64,000 nt of DNA. Source: Monocercomonoides exilis. Taxonomy: Eukaryota; Preaxostyla; Oxymonadida; Polymastigidae. Shown here piece after piece: positions 12,153 through 25,302 of this stretch; the stretch's first letter is position 1, and each line of letters begins with the position of its first letter. The notes under the pieces are model-generated. The model was given only the letters and a program-made list of their open reading frames with translations. It had not been told where the DNA came from and did not search any database. The stretch spans positions 393,501-457,500 of the forward strand of contig LSRY02000061.1 in assembly GCA_001643675.2 (NCBI GenBank). The letters are read 5' to 3'. Both the position numbers and the translations under genes were made by a program.

Positions 12153-14748
12153 ATGGAAAGCATAAATGATATAACAAGCCCATACAGTGATGTATGCATA
12201 TTTTTAGAATGAACATCTCTAAGTTAATATAAAACTCATTTTTTACCAACATCAAATGTTTTTGATTTTTCTTTTTATCAATCCTTTCAGACAAATTTAT
12301 CTGAACGAATTAAGTTTTGCTGCAATTTGTTTTTATTGTTTTGAGTTAAGTTCTTATTGTTATATTGCTTTTAAAGCACGACTTTTACAGAAGATGATTC
12401 TCTGTCCCCTTTTCCAATTGCGTCAAATATGGCGTTTGTTTATTCTAATCTTTTTTGTTTTCTCTCCAGATATTTCAAATTCATAAAGAACTTCATCAAT
12501 TGAGACACAAAATGCTGATGTTCAAAAGAAAATGTATGCTATTTTGTGGGAAAAGCACATGAAAAGACAGGAAAATGATGAAAAAGAAATTAAAATGGAG
12601 CAAGAATTAAAAAGAAGGCAAATCCAACGACAAAAACGAAGCATGAAACGTTTTGATAGTGTGCTGTATCGCTGCGACCATTATGCAAAAGTTCCAACAT
12701 CAAGAAGCGTCAATTTTCTTTCAAATTCTATTTCCATCATGCCAAATGATTTTTCGCATTCTTTGTATGAAAGAAAATCTTCAGAAGCTGATCTGTCGAA
12801 AGACGCTCCATATAGCTTATCTTTTACAAATTTACCTTTCGATTTTCAAGAAAATCATCCTTTCGGTTCTCAAACAAGTAGATCTTTCACTCGTGATAAG
12901 CAATCAAGAAATTCCATAACATCAAGATCTTACACTTTTGATCATTCAAAAAGCATTGATAACGATTTTGATTTTAGTCGTTCAAACTCTGTGCAATACG
13001 GATCAGTTCCGCGTTTGGATAATATGAACTTTTTCAATGAGCAATCAAGAAACTTGAATTTTTCTCCAATGACACTTTCGAGACAAGGAACAACAGAAGA
13101 TTTAACTTCAAGTCGATTATATATCAACCCTTTGGCAGAACACACTCGGCCGCCATTTTTTGTGAAGAAAAGAGTTGGAGAGATGGAAAGGACATTGTCT
13201 GTGAGGATGAATGAAGAAGCAGAGAAGAAAGGGAAAGTGTTTGAGAGGGATGTGAAAGAGCAGATTAAAGAAGAGGAGAAAGAGGAAGAGGAGCTGAGGA
13301 AAGAATGGGTGGCTCGCATGAGGAGAAATGAAAGAGAGAGAAATTTTGGTATGCAGAGAAATGCTGTTTTTGACGAATGATGGCAAAGAAATGTTGAAAT
13401 AGTAATCATTTGTGGCAACGTTTCAGCTTCACAAAGTTTTTGTTTTTCGTCTGTAATTTTATTATCATTTTTCCTCTTCACATTTTATTTGGAATTTCAA
13501 TGTTTAATTATTCTGCTTTCTTTTCATTTCAATTTTTATCTTCTTTTCATCATTTTTACTAGCTCGACGATCTCTTAGTTTGCAGCGATCTTTATTAATA
13601 GGAGAACCATTTGCACAGAAAAAGGCAAAGAAGATGGCAGAGAAAGCTCATTTGTGTGACTCATCTGCCAATTGCACTGTTGCAACTTCTGCTTCCTCTC
13701 CATTTTCTTCTTCTTCCATTCAAAGCATTTCATCGACGAATCATTTTTCTCCGTCTTTGAGATCTTCATTCACGTCTTCTATTCCTTGTATCTCGCAAGC
13801 AAGCAGAACGAGTTGTTTTGCTTCTGCTTCTTCCTTCCCGTCTCGTTCATCTCCTTCGACATCTGCACCATCCGCATCATCTTCATTATCTTCATTATCT
13901 TCTATTTCTTCTATTTCTTCTGCTGCGATGACTCCAAGTTCAAACAGTATTTATTCCATCTCCCCTGTTTTCTATCCACCAACTTCAAAAGCAAAGCATT
14001 TGAGTGAAAGATGTGACACTTCTGCAGCTGATAGACAGCCTTTCATTGGCAAGCATTTCACAGCCAAAACTGCTTTACGTCCATTCAGTGCTCCTCGTGC
14101 CATCAGATATGCTTCTTCCTCTTCTATTTCTTCTTCTTCCTCCTCCTCTTCTTCTCCAACAGCACATTCTTCTTCATCATCTGAGTTGCCTGAACATTCT
14201 AACTGCCTTTCTGCATCGCCTACAACACCCCCTTCGTTCCCGTTTGTGTCTGTGCTGCCGCCTCAGAAGGCTGTTTGTGGTCGGCCTGGCTCATTCACAG
14301 AAAGGCCAATGCCACGCAATTACTGCCACAGGGCGTCTCAGCATCCAACTGTAATGGCTCAGCCTTGTTCGAATGAAGGAGATAGGTGCATCGGAGCTCC
14401 GATGCTTCCAGCCACTTCAGATGCAACTTGTCAAAACAGAAGGCAGATGAATATCCAATCTGATGATTGCATTGCGAATTCTTCTTCGGCCAAGTCACTT
14501 TTTGATGTTATGAAACTCAGAATGCTTTCTGAATGTGGGAAAACGTTTGCGATTTTTTGAAAGATTGTTTTGCTTTTCTAATTTTTAACAATGGATGTCA
14601 TTTTTGTCTCATTTTTGAATATTTTAGTCCTGTTTGCCCATATTCATCAGAAGCAGGAGCAGAAATTAGAAAGAACTGTAGAAGTTATCGGCCTTCTCCA
14701 AAACTTTATGGACTTGTCAATTCTGATAAGCATTACAGAGAAGAGTAA
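12153..14748 (+). CDS. Basic Ser-rich protein with N-terminal coiled coil, unrecognised
   Basis: Six exons join with consistent phases: 12153-12191, 12291-12313, 12377-12433, 12489-13348, 13563-14544 and 14628-14748, giving about 693 residues and a TAA stop. The introns include one unusually long for this window (13349-13562, 214 bp, GTATGC...CTAG). Without that splice the frame would end at 13380; the splice joins two long coding stretches in phase and continues an Arg/Ser-rich segment. Residues about 45-95 are a charged coiled coil (WEKHMKRQENDEKEIK and following). The middle has Ser-Arg-Ser repeats and a Glu/Lys-rich helix. The second half is Ser/Pro-rich with a Cys-containing C-terminus. 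I do not recognise the family and assign no function. Confidence 0.7.
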
Positions 14749-15633
14749 CATTACAATAAATGTCATTTCCTATTCGATATATTTATATTTGATTTCAACT
14801 ATCTACTCTTTTCAATTTGGTTTTCTTTATTAATTGTCATTTTATCAGAAATTATCTATTTATTTTCTTTCTTTCTTTTATTAAAGCTTTTTAAATTGAT
14901 TTTTATTTATATTGTCATCTTATTTATATGTATAATGTTTTTTTATTTTTTGAACGGATAAATTTTCATCAAATTTTCTTTCTTTTCAGGAAAGATTTTT
15001 AAAATCAAAAATGGTTATGCTATATATAGTGGTAATAAATTAATGAATATTTGATTTCAATTCTTTATTTTATTGAAATAAATCATTTATATCGAAGAGT
15101 TAGAAAAAATATGTTATTTTTGAATTCATCTTAGGATTAAAAACACGATTTAGTGTTTTCTCTCAAAACAAAAATGAAATCAAATGCACCCCAAATAACG
15201 AGAATAACTTTGGATTTCAAACAATTTCCATCAGCATCACTGCAATTTTTTTTTTTTTATGTTTATGAGAAAAAAATAATTGATTGTTCAAAAAAATGTT
15301 TTTTATTTCAATAAACATCGAATTAATAAAAACAATTTTTTTAAAAAATTGAACAATAAAAATTGATTAACAACATGTGACTGTCTGATTCGATTCTCCT
15401 CATAAAACAGTTTTTTTCTTTTTAATAAAGAATTATAATTCAATATTTATCGAGCAAAAAATTGTTTTCTATTTCTTTAGTTTTTCAGTTAACAATTTTT
15501 CTCATTTTTTGATCTCTTCAAATGGAAGCATGGACAAAAAATAAAATATCTCGTGAATGATTTGATAAATGAAAACCGATCAGTGAACCATAAACTTTAT
15601 ATTATTAAATTTTTTGTTGTGTCTCTGAATTCA
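14749..15633. other. AT-rich intergenic region, no gene seen
   Basis: About 885 bp of strongly AT-rich sequence with poly-T runs (for example near 15247) lie between two + strand genes. No reading frame, tRNA-like fold or repeat partner was apparent by eye. Confidence 0.5.
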
Positions 15634-18033
15634 ATGCAAGTGGAAAACGGAGAAAGTGTTTGAGGTTATTTTTCAGCATAGAATTAACGAAAATCCTTGT
15701 GTTGAACCTTGAACGATTGTTTTTAAAAAATTATCGAAAATAATGTTTTATTTTTTGGTTTTTCTGAAGTACTCAGATGTAAATCAATCCATACAAAAAT
15801 TACCTCATGTACTACCTCAAGAACAGCACGACATACTCGACGAACTTGGGACAATTGCTTGGGAAGGTTTGAATTTATGAATAGATGTATTTCTTCTTCA
15901 TATTTGTAAAAGACATTGGAAGCAATGAAAGTCATTTAAATAATTTAACATTAATTCGATATATTTTGGAATCTTTGGCGACTTCTCAGGATGAATCGAT
16001 AAAGGTTGGCTTTTTTAATTATTTTTTAAAAATTTCTTAAAAATGCTTTTTTGAAATTTGAAAAGGTGAAAACTTCAATTCTGCTCATATTAATAGGTTA
16101 TTCTTTGAGTAAAGATCGACCTTTGTTTCTTGCTCAAACAGTTTTTCCTTCTGTACAAGATTTCATTTTGGTGTGAATAATTTTGTTCGTTTTAAAATTA
16201 ACTAATTTCAATGAAACAGTCTTCTGATTCCGATATTTCTCGTGAGACAATTAAAGGGTTCAGGTATGCAGATTTTAATAAAATGATAAGACCTAATTTA
16301 TTATTGTTATTAAAATTCTTAGACATTTAATGGAAGCAACAATTCCGAAAAAACAACAAACACTTCATTCATTTGAAAAAACAGTTGATGAACATCCAAA
16401 ATCAACGACTTTTCAAGAAGAAAAAGATGAACCGATAACTAATGATAAATCATATTCGCTTCTTTTCAATCGACCAATTAAAGCAACTATCGAATATGTA
16501 TCTAATGTGCTGAAGTCTTCTACATCCCCTGATGATCTCAAGCTTGAAGCACTTGAACTGATTTCATCTCTTATCAAAAATGATGTACCACCGAAAGTGT
16601 TGAGTTATCTTGAAGTTTTGGTCGAGGGATTAACTAAGAATTCCGACGAGAGTGAAGAAGTCCAAGTTAAGGCAATTTGGATTTTGATGATCCGTTTTAA
16701 GAGGAAAATTTCTGTGAAAGAGAAAAATTGCATGACCGGAACCTGCCGTAATATTGTAACCCAAATGGAAACCAACGACAAATCAAAGGAACTGGAAAGG
16801 AAAAGCAAGACGAACGATGCACAATTAAATAAGCCAAAGAGTTTCCATCATCAATTGCTTCCTGTTCATCGAAACAGCCCTCAGTCAACAAAATCCCTTA
16901 CAAAATTTTCATCTCCAACAACACGCACGTCTGGTCAATCCGTCAAGTCTTTTGCATATTTCAGTCCTTCTGGAGCAATTTCACCTTCTTTTATTCCTTT
17001 TTCACCAGACAGTACCCAATCACAACCATCTTCGCATCTTCTTCCGGGTGCATTGCCTCCTCCTCCTCCTCCACCTTTACTGCATATTAATCATCATCAT
17101 CATCATCAATCTTCTGATCTGACTACAAAAACTTACCAACACGAAACAAGCTCAATTCCACCAGCAAATACTTCTAAGCAGAGTGCTGTATCAGGCAAAT
17201 CATCATCTATTTCCCCTCCTTTATCAGCTGAGCCTTCAGCTGCTGTTTTTCATATTCGCAATGAGATAAAAGAGAAATCTGGTGAAAGTGCATCATCTGA
17301 AACAAAAGCCAGAACAGAGTCATTTTACGCTTTTCCTGTTATTACTCCTTCTGGCCAAGTATCTACTTTTTTTAATAATCATGCGCTTCCTCAAAGTGAA
17401 AGCGGTTCAGTGAGCAAGCCTTTTTTCCACATCTCCCCGCCGCCTCGTATGTCATCTGATGCTTCAGCTCAGCCGGTTTGTGGAAAAGAAAAAACAACTA
17501 AGCTGGACTCTCCTCCATGTGAGGCTGATGGTTTTGTTGAAGTTGACAAGTTGCTTTCCAATCTTAGTAAAAAGGAGAGCCAAAGCTCGCACAGTCCCAG
17601 TGACACTCCACGGAGTACGTTTGAGCTATCGAAGCATATGCCAGATGAAAAAAAGAAACAAGAAGAGAAACTTCTAATCGACACTGTTCCTGAAAGCCCA
17701 TTTTTGGAGCTTCCAGAAAATGCCTTAATCGCAACGTCTGAAAATGAGATACCTGAGGATGTTTTGAAAGAATATATGGAAGAAAAACAAAGAAATGAGT
17801 TAGACCATATTTTTGCACTGAAACTTGGTATCATAACGAATGGAAAATGCGAGCTATGCGGATTGAGTGTACCGACTAACAAAGTGAATGAACATATTCA
17901 GCTGCATTCAGAATTTGAAGAATATGATGAGTCACGTGTGCAATGTCCAGTTTGCGATCGAACTGTGTTGAAATCAGAGTTTGAAAAGCATTCTCATTTT
18001 CACAAATTGCAGGATAAAAGCATAGATTTATGA
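15634..18033 (+). CDS. Helical-repeat protein with two C-terminal C2H2 zinc fingers
   Basis: Joined exons: 15634-15657, 15770-15866, 15913-16004, 16066-16170, 16220-16263 and 16323-18033, giving about 690 residues and a TGA stop. The first exon is the least certain; translation might instead begin at ATG 15743. Introns are 46-112 bp. The first about 240 residues are amphipathic helices rich in Leu, Ile and Ser, compatible with ARM/HEAT-type repeats (for example LRYILESLATS-like and LKLEALELISSLIK). A Ser/Pro-rich middle follows, with a run of seven prolines and a His-rich patch near 17090. The C-terminus has two tandem fingers of pattern C-x2-C-x12-H-x3-H: CELCGLSVPTNKVNEHIQLH and, about 25 residues later, CPVCDRTVLKSEFEKHSHFH. 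The combination suggests a nucleic-acid or protein scaffold role, but I do not recognise an orthologue. Confidence 0.72.
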
Positions 18034-18221
18034 GTGCAATAAAATCAAGCATTATTTACGGAGTGATTTACAAACCCAATTTTTTATTTTAGAAAATCCG
18101 AACAAGGAATTAAATGAATTATGTTTGTGGAATTCATGTAAATTTTATTTTTTTAGACATATTATTTATAAACATTATCACCAAGATATCGTTTCACTAT
18201 TTTTTCCAAATATTTTTCTGA

Positions 18222-18312
18222 CAGTCTGTCCCAAAAAAATGTTGATCTGTCCTTTTTTAATGTTGAGCATCCAGCAATAAATAAAAAATAAATTTCCCAC
18301 ATTCGCCTTTCG
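18222..18312 (+). repeat. Left terminal inverted repeat of the Tc1/mariner-like element
   Basis: It begins CAGTCTGTCCC and pairs with 25303-25393 on the opposite strand. The two copies differ at a few positions in an AT-rich stretch about 55-70 bp from the end. Confidence 0.8.
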
Positions 18313-18782
18313 TCATAATTAGCATTATCACAACATGGAAAATATTCAACTGTTGGATGCTAGAACAGTCGAAAAGAAAAAGAAAATAATAGAATCAGTT
18401 CCAAGATCCTTCAAATTCAGAGTTAGTGCAGTTTCTTTACCTGCTGTTCATCCTTTTGAAGAACGTATTCATCAAACAATAAAAACGAGAGCAGCAATGA
18501 GAGCAGAGGAAGAATGACGAAAGAAAATTGAAGATCTTAGAAATGTTGGAATTTTTGAGAATCGAAAAACGAAAAATCCTCATGCTAATGCAACTGATGT
18601 GAAAAGAAAAAAATTATCTAATTTTTTTACAAATCCATGGTCAGGAGAAGAGCGAAACATGGAATGCTAATGAATGCACATTAACAACAATTGCTACAGC
18701 CAGGTCCTTGTCGAAATTGAAGGCGGGAATTGACATTACTCTTCCATTGCATCAAAAAGGAAGAAAGAAAAAGGTCGAGTAT

Positions 18783-19100
18783 GGGCATAAGTGAAGAATA
18801 ATACCTCCTTCAATTTAAAGATATCTTGAACAATAATAGCATGGAAATAAATAGCATAAAAAAATTACACTTTTGGGTGGAGCAGTTCTTTGAAATATCT
18901 TCAAATTTTTATTAGATAAAAATATTTGATCAATCCCATAATTAAATATTTGAATATGATTTAAAAGTTTTTTGTGCGAACGCGGAAGAATTGAAGATTG
19001 ATTGATGTATTAAACAATGCACTGCTTAAAGTTACATAAATTATGTTTGACTTTGCTATATTTTTTTCTCTTTTTTCATGTTATTCTTTTTATTTGTAAC
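18783..19100 (+). repeat. Left 318-bp inverted repeat of the nested element
   Basis: Pairs with 21237-21554 in reverse complement. The bases read across match throughout apart from a few substitutions near the outer end. Confidence 0.8.
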
Positions 19101-19199
19101 TTTCCTAACTTAATCAATAACATTAGATTTAATAGAAATTCATTTAATTTATTTTCATCGAACTGCACATTGAGTATTAATTTGTGATTGAAAATATTG

Positions 19200-20261
19200 A
19201 AAACTCCAGACAATTAAAATCATTTAACAAAAATGGATAAGTGAATGGTATTACTTGGCTGCAATCAGTCGAATACATGTATTTTCAGAAAACAGAGTGG
19301 AAAGTTGTTCAATCACAAATTGGTGTGGAACAGGCTGGTATTTTTCCCTCTATTATATGCCCTCAGATGCTCAATTCCTTTTCACCAAATGTAAGTGCAT
19401 TTCAAATTCTGGTGGAGATTCAACAGGTTCTTTAACATTTCATTATCCTCCACAAAATAAAACAAATCAATTTTTGGTTAATGATTTCCAGTTTATAAAC
19501 AATAAATTGACATCAACTTCAACTTCATGGGGAGGAGCTGCGCTTTGCAACACAGAAACTTATTCCTGGATGAGTGAAATAAAGTTCATCTCTTTCTGTT
19601 TCTTTGATGAAAATGCAGCAACAAATGGCAGATGATACGATGTATTTTTCAATGGAAGAAGCATCATTCAATCTCCATTTGAGAATTGCGATTCGGCTAC
19701 CATTTCATCAAAAGTCTTGAAAGCCAGTCCTTCTGGAAAAGAGGTTATCAACGTTTGCTCCCTTTCATCTATTCTCTCCATTTCAACTTCAAAGAAATCC
19801 CATACGTAATTTTTCCTCCTTTTTTTCTTCGTCTTCTCCTTTTCTTCTTCATCTCTCTCTCCTCTTCTTCCAATTCCTTCCACTCCTCCTCCTCTTCACT
19901 CAAATCTTCCTCTTCTTCTTCATCTTCCTCTTCTTCTTCTTCTTCTTCTTCTCTTTCTTCTTCTTCTTCTCATCCTCCTTCAACAAGCACTTTATTCCCT
20001 CCAGCCACACTTGATGTTCAGTGTGTACTGCAAACACATTCAAAACAGACAAAAAAAGAAATCAATTCAGAAAAGCAACAATTAAATAGAGAGCATTCTT
20101 TATTTACTCCTCCTTCTTCTTCCTCTTCCTCTTCTTCTTCTTCTTCTTCTTCTTCTTCCTTTTCTTCTGCAACATTATCACCGTCATCTTCTTATTCAAC
20201 TTTTTCTTCTTCTTCTTCCATTTCTTCTTTTTCTTCAAATTCATTAATTATTCAAAAATAA
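19200..20261 (+). pseudogene. Decayed beta-helix surface protein with Ser-rich stalk, cargo of nested element
   Basis: The fragment includes Gly/Asn/Ser-rich repeats such as WCGTGWYFSLYYMPSDAQF and GAALCNTETYSWM, then FENCDSATISSKVLKASPSGKE, which I associate with the C-terminal part of M. exilis pectin-lyase-like surface proteins. A TGA at 19633-19635 and a frame change near 19805 break it. In the next frame a Ser-rich stalk follows, with DVQCVLQTHSKQTKKEINSE and long Ser runs, ending in TAA at 20259-20261. I see no transmembrane helix after the stalk. The N-terminal beta-helix is missing. The role in intact relatives is presumed to be cell-surface binding or adhesion. Confidence 0.55.
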
Positions 20262-21236
20262 TTGGAGATAAAAAAGATAAAAGTGAAATCCTAAATGCAT
20301 ATAATTATACTCATGCTTTTTATTCTTTGAATTATGTCAGTTGTGGGATAAAGAAAACATTGAGCTAAATAGTGGAATTGCGTGTGGTTTTCGATCAGCA
20401 AATAGTAACAACAAGGCAATTTGCATCTGAATAATTCGTTTCTGAAGGAGCATTGCAGACAACAAAACTTTGTTTGTTGATTTCTTGCTGTAAAGAGCAA
20501 TTATCGATTTCATTTTGGATAAGATACAGTAACAAATGCTATATAACAAAATGGCATCTGAATTCTTAACGTTTTTTTGGAGATTTCAGTGAGAAGAAAA
20601 GAAGGCAAGAAGATGAAATGAAAGATAAGAAAAGAAAATTAATTGATATTGATAAGTTTAAAAACATGGACGAATTGATATTTTTGATTAAGTTGTTAGC
20701 TTTTCAAATTCAATTCATAGATTTGTTTGTTATTGAATGTTATTAAAGACTTTTTTTGGATTCAATATATTTTGAAAATAATGAATAAAAAGTTTTTTTT
20801 TTTTTTTTTTTTGATTTCATCATTCCTTTTACGGAAACAACGAATAAATAATTTCTATTGATTAAAATATTTTTTTCTTTTCATTCCGCTTAAACGAATC
20901 AACAAAAAAATTGAAATGCTTCTTTGATAGCATATTTTTTTGAAAATAATAAAAGATATGAGATAACTTAATAAAAGTGAAATGGAAAAAAATCGGTATT
21001 TTCACACCTAAGAATCTATTGATTGTTATTTGAAAACGATTAAAATGACAACCTATTTCTCAATACGAAAGAATAATTGTTTATTCGAATTTCAACATCA
21101 CCAAAATAACAAATTTTCAAAAAGATGAAAAATGATCGTATTGAAACGTATATTTTAATTTTGAAATAATTTGTTTATATTGATTAAAAATGCTAATAAA
21201 TCAAACAAACTTTTCACTGTTGTCAGAGAAGTGGAA

Positions 21237-21554
21237 GTTACAAATAAAAAGAATAACATGAAAAAAGAGAAAAAAATATAGCAAAGTCAAACATAATTTG
21301 TGTAACTTTAAGCAGTGCATTGTTTAATACATCAATCAATCTTCAATTCTTCCGCGTTCGCACAAAAAACTTTTAAATCATATTCAAATATTTAATTATG
21401 GGATTGATCAAATATTTTTATCTAATAAAAATTTGAAGATATTTCAAAGAACTGCTCCACCCAAAAGTGTAATTTTTTTATGCTATTTATTTCCATGCTA
21501 TTATTGTTCAAGATATCTTTAAATTGAAGGAGGTATTATTCTTCACGTATGCCC
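21237..21554 (-). repeat. Right 318-bp inverted repeat of the nested element
   Basis: Reverse complement of 18783-19100, followed directly by the GAGAAT flank. Confidence 0.8.
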
Positions 21555-22631
21555 GAGAATGAACAATATCAATCAATTGTTTGGGAAAAAATGAAGCAGA
21601 ATCCTTTGAACATAGAGAGGAAAATATCATCTGTGTGATTATTTTTGAAATCATATTTTCTCTATCAAAATTTTCGGTTCCAAAAATTCACTTGAATATA
21701 AAAGTGAACAATGAAAATAATGACGAAGCTTATTAATAACACATTCATCAATGTTGCAACTCAAACATTGACTTTTGTAACACTTGTGTTAAATTTTGTC
21801 TCGAAATACAAAATCTTATCCAAATGACAAACAAACTTTGAAAAACATTCACACCGAAAAAAATTATGATTTCAAAAATATTCACCCATCTGAATTGTCA
21901 AAATATGGAAGCCTTATTAGGAAACCGACAATATAGTGTATTCTTTCAGAAAAAAAAATACCCAAAAATTTTCCTATTTTTTCTTTCAAAAGGATAACAA
22001 AGAGAGAATCCGCAGCTAATTCAGAAGAAAATAAAATTCTCTGTATTAAATTCTTAGAAAAACTTAACGATTATAAAATAGATGGTGCAATGATTTTTTT
22101 ATCGATGAAACATCTTGGAATGCAGAATGCATCCAAAAATTTGGATGGTCCCCAGTTGGAGAGAAGGTTCTAATTCCTCCTCCACCAGTTCATCAGTCAC
22201 TTACGGCAATCATATCCGTGTCTCAATCAGGAATGATGTATTCTGAAGTTGTCAGGGGGTCAATTAATCATGAAATCTTTGAGGCATTCATGAAAAGATA
22301 TTTGCTATCAATAAAAGTCCATCGATCATCTGTTATCGTGATGGACAACACTTCAATACATCATCTTAACACAGACGCAATAAAAATGAAAGCCTGACAT
22401 CATGTACTAGATAATGCCGCATATTCACCTATACTAAATCCAATAGAAAACGTTTTTGGTTTTTGGAAAAAAAGAGTTGAAGAAAGCTCTCACATCTGGA
22501 AAGGAGAAAACCATTTTATTGCAGTGCTTGTTGAGACCTTCAAAGATATTACAGCAAGAAAAGTGCGAAGAACCATTGCAAATGTTGAGAATGAAATTTG
22601 GCCACTGGTTTTGGAAAAAAAAGACCTTTAA

Positions 22632-23924
22632 CATTAACGTTTCATTTATAAATTCATAATTCATTTATGTCCGATAGATTGATTTAATTTGATTTTATAT
22701 TTATTGTTTTCAAATCTCAAATCATTTAGTTTATATTTCTTTTATTTAAATCAACGATCTTTATCAATAACAAAGAAAATTGGCTTGTTTGTTCAACAGA
22801 TCTGATTTTTTTTTTCAAAAGAAAGTGAAAAATACTCAAACATTCTCACTAAATTAAGTCAAAAAAGGCTATTTATCAAAAACAATAAAAATCTTGAACA
22901 GTTAATTCAAAAGAGAATTATTGACAGTATTGAAATTATAAAAATAATTAAAGATTCAAATCAGCATTCAGTTAGAAAAATTATTACACAGTTTTCCTTT
23001 TTTTATGAAAATTCCATCTGCTTGATTCATTATTTGAGAAAAATTTGAAAAAAAATGATGTCTGAATTGACATATTAGATAAATTGTGAAATAAAAAGAT
23101 ATTTCAAAACGAACCGTTTATTTCAAGATTCCCCAGTAATTTTAAATAAAAGGCAGCGTTTTTAAGAAAAACCAGTTTTTTTCAATTGTGGCATAAAAGT
23201 CTTGCTTTTATCATAAAACAATGTTTTGAAGGTTGAAGTCAAAAACACGTCAACATTAAATATTATATTATTATTTTTACAAACAAAGCTTTTTTTGTAA
23301 GTTTTTTTAATTTTTTTGATCATTTTCCATCGAATGTGAAAATGAAACGTTTTCTAATAATAATGAATTTTAGCATGAAGATAAACGTTCAACAAACAAT
23401 TGAATCGATTTATTCGTCAGTTTTGTCTTCCTTTTGTTAAAATACACAATTTTGGAATTTAGAAATTTTTGTTTTTGCTTTAAACGTTAACACAATCATT
23501 CACGATAGGTTCCATTTTAATCTTTAAACAACATATAACTTCATAATATATTTATTAGACCTATTATGAAAAATTGGAATTGATTTACATTCATTTATGT
23601 AAATGATCAATTTATTTATTTTTCATTTTTACGTTTGTTTATTGAAAACAAAAATGCAGTTAAAACAAGTTTGTAAGCAATTTTTTTTTGATTGTTTTAA
23701 ATGTTTTCATGTTTTTTTTTTCATTTCAAAAGCTTTCTTTCATTAAATTTGAGAAATATTTTATTAACACATTCTGGTTGAAAAGTTTTAGCGAAAATGC
23801 TGCAGAGCAAAAAAAACAATAATGATAACATGTGTGAAATAGCAATTGAAATGAATTCATGATGATAAAATTTATTTCTTTGTTTTTTAACAGATTTGTT
23901 TTCTTGTTTCGAAGATTGAAATGA
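22632..23924. other. AT-rich interior of the Tc1/mariner-like element
   Basis: About 1.3 kb of low-complexity AT-rich DNA between the transposase remnant and the gene-family fragment. No supported gene was found. Confidence 0.5.
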
Positions 23925-24410
23925 GGATTGCAAAAGCAGATATTCCTTGAAGTGGATGGAGTGATTGATGAAATGAATAATGAAGAATTCAAATCTGCTT
24001 TCACAAAAGATTTTTTTTTTTTTTGACGAAATATTCAAAATGATTGAAGAAAAGAAAATATCAGCGTGAAATGCAGCTTTGTCACTGAAATACATTGGAT
24101 ATTTAAATGTGCTGTTGAACCAGTGGAATGGAAGCTAAGAAAAATATTCGATGAACGAAAGATTTGAGAAGATGATTGATTATGAAGAAATGAAAAAAGA
24201 AGAAAAGAATGAAAAGCTTCAAACTGATCTTTACGAGTGCTTATTTTCACTTGACGGCTTGCGTTCTTTGGATCCATATCCGATGTGCGTGTCATTCCTT
24301 GTGAAAGTCGCATTGAACAAAGAGGAAAGTTAAAAAGTTCGGAAGGAAGGAGATATAACCTTACCAGCTTTGAGCAACATTAAACAATGTGAGGTGTGTT
24401 AATATATTTA
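23925..24410 (+). pseudogene. Decayed N-terminal fragment of a large oxymonad helical-repeat family
   Basis: Stitching frames gives MNNEEFKSAFTKDFF, then a frame change at a T run (about 24010-24024), then FKMIEEKKIS, AALSLKYIGYLNVL, NERFEKMIDYEEMKKEEKNE, and FLVKVALNKEES before a TAA at 24331-24333. This order matches, from memory, the N-terminus of a very large M. exilis family of unknown function and parallels the copy at 53540-54290 on the other strand. At least three stops and one frameshift mark it as dead. It lies inside the 7.2-kb element, so it may have travelled with it. Confidence 0.55.
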
Positions 24411-25302
24411 TAAATTCATTAATGCATTTTATTTTCTTTCTTTTTTTTTTTTTGCATTGGAAGAGAAAAAAGAACTGTATTTGAAAAAATCAAATGGATT
24501 ATCTTCATTATCAGAATTATCACACAGCTTGCTTATCAATTTGCTTGACAGTTTTTGACAAACAGAATATTCGAAAATGAAATGAAAAAGATGTTATTGC
24601 AATTCTTTGCCAATTTTTCAATTTTTATTTGATGAACTATGTATTACAAAACTTGTGAAAGCTTTTAAAAAAGATTTTTATCCAAAGAAATCCAATTCAA
24701 ATTGTGTTATTTGAGAAACATCAAATATTTCAACTTATGAAAACTCAATTTTTATTTTTATTTTTTGAATTTTTTGAATTTTTTTTTTGAATTTTTCAAA
24801 CAACAATAACCAAAGCAATTTCCTTTAAATCCCAAAACGATAAATCTCAGATTTCTTTGATAAAACAAAACAAGCAAAAATAATTCTGAACATGGTTGGA
24901 ACCATTTATTCAATCAAATAAATGCATATCCAATGCTTTTTAAAAATGGCCAGAAGATTTTAGTTTTTTAAAGTTATTTCAAAATAACTGTGTTAATTCA
25001 TATTTCGTGGCTGAAACTTGAAATAACACAAATAACTTGAAATGACCAATTCATTTCACATTTTATCTATTATTTTATGAAAGTCATCTTTCCTATGAAT
25101 AAAAAAATAACATTAAAAAGAGAGTTGGTTATTGATACTCAAAAAACTTTATAAACAACAAAAGTGACAAAGCTGAATAAATAATTTATTGAAATCAAAC
25201 ATCCCTTGATATATTCAAAAAAAAATACGAAAAAACTCGATAAATCCTGCTTCTAAACTCGAAACAGTGTTAAACCCTTTGAAAATAAAATGTTAATTAT
25301 TA

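Larger units (their letters stand above)
18783..21554 (+). mobile_element. 2.77-kb element with 318-bp inverted repeats, inserted in the transposase
   Basis: It begins GGGCATA and ends TATGCCC. Positions 18783-19100 recur inverted at 21237-21554, equal in length (318 bp) with only occasional differences noticed. The flanks are GAGTAT (18777-18782) and GAGAAT (21555-21560), a probable 6-bp target duplication with one mutation. Removing the element and one copy restores continuity of the transposase linker. Cargo is a decayed beta-helix surface-protein fragment and AT-rich DNA; no transposase is seen, so it is non-autonomous. Superfamily unassigned: 6-bp duplications with long inverted repeats occur in, for example, Maverick/Polinton and IS3EU elements, but nothing specific supports either. 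Confidence 0.75.
18335..22631 (+). pseudogene. DDE (Tc1/mariner-like) transposase, interrupted and frameshifted
   Basis: The 5' part starts at ATG 18335 and runs to about 18776. It has an in-frame TGA at 18515-18517 and a frame change near 18650, and ends in a helix-turn-helix-like segment plus the basic linker GRKKKVE. The 3' part resumes at about 21561 (NEQYQSIVWEKMKQNP) and reaches a TAA at 22629-22631. It carries the catalytic landmarks: FIDETSWNAE (first Asp), VMDNTSIHH (second Asp) and, about 33 residues on, SPILNPIENVFGFW (Glu). A frameshift lies in the T run near 22100 and a TGA at about 22396. The gap between parts is exactly the nested element, so the gene was broken by that insertion and has also decayed. 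It cannot encode an active enzyme. Confidence 0.8.

Noticed and set aside
13349-13380. Gene end at TGA 13378-13380
   Set aside because: A GTATGC donor at 13349 and acceptor at 13562 join two long coding segments in phase, so this stop is likely intronic.
18783-21554. Assembly artefact producing the inverted repeats
   Set aside because: The flanking near-duplication and restoration of the transposase frame fit a real insertion, though long reads would settle it.
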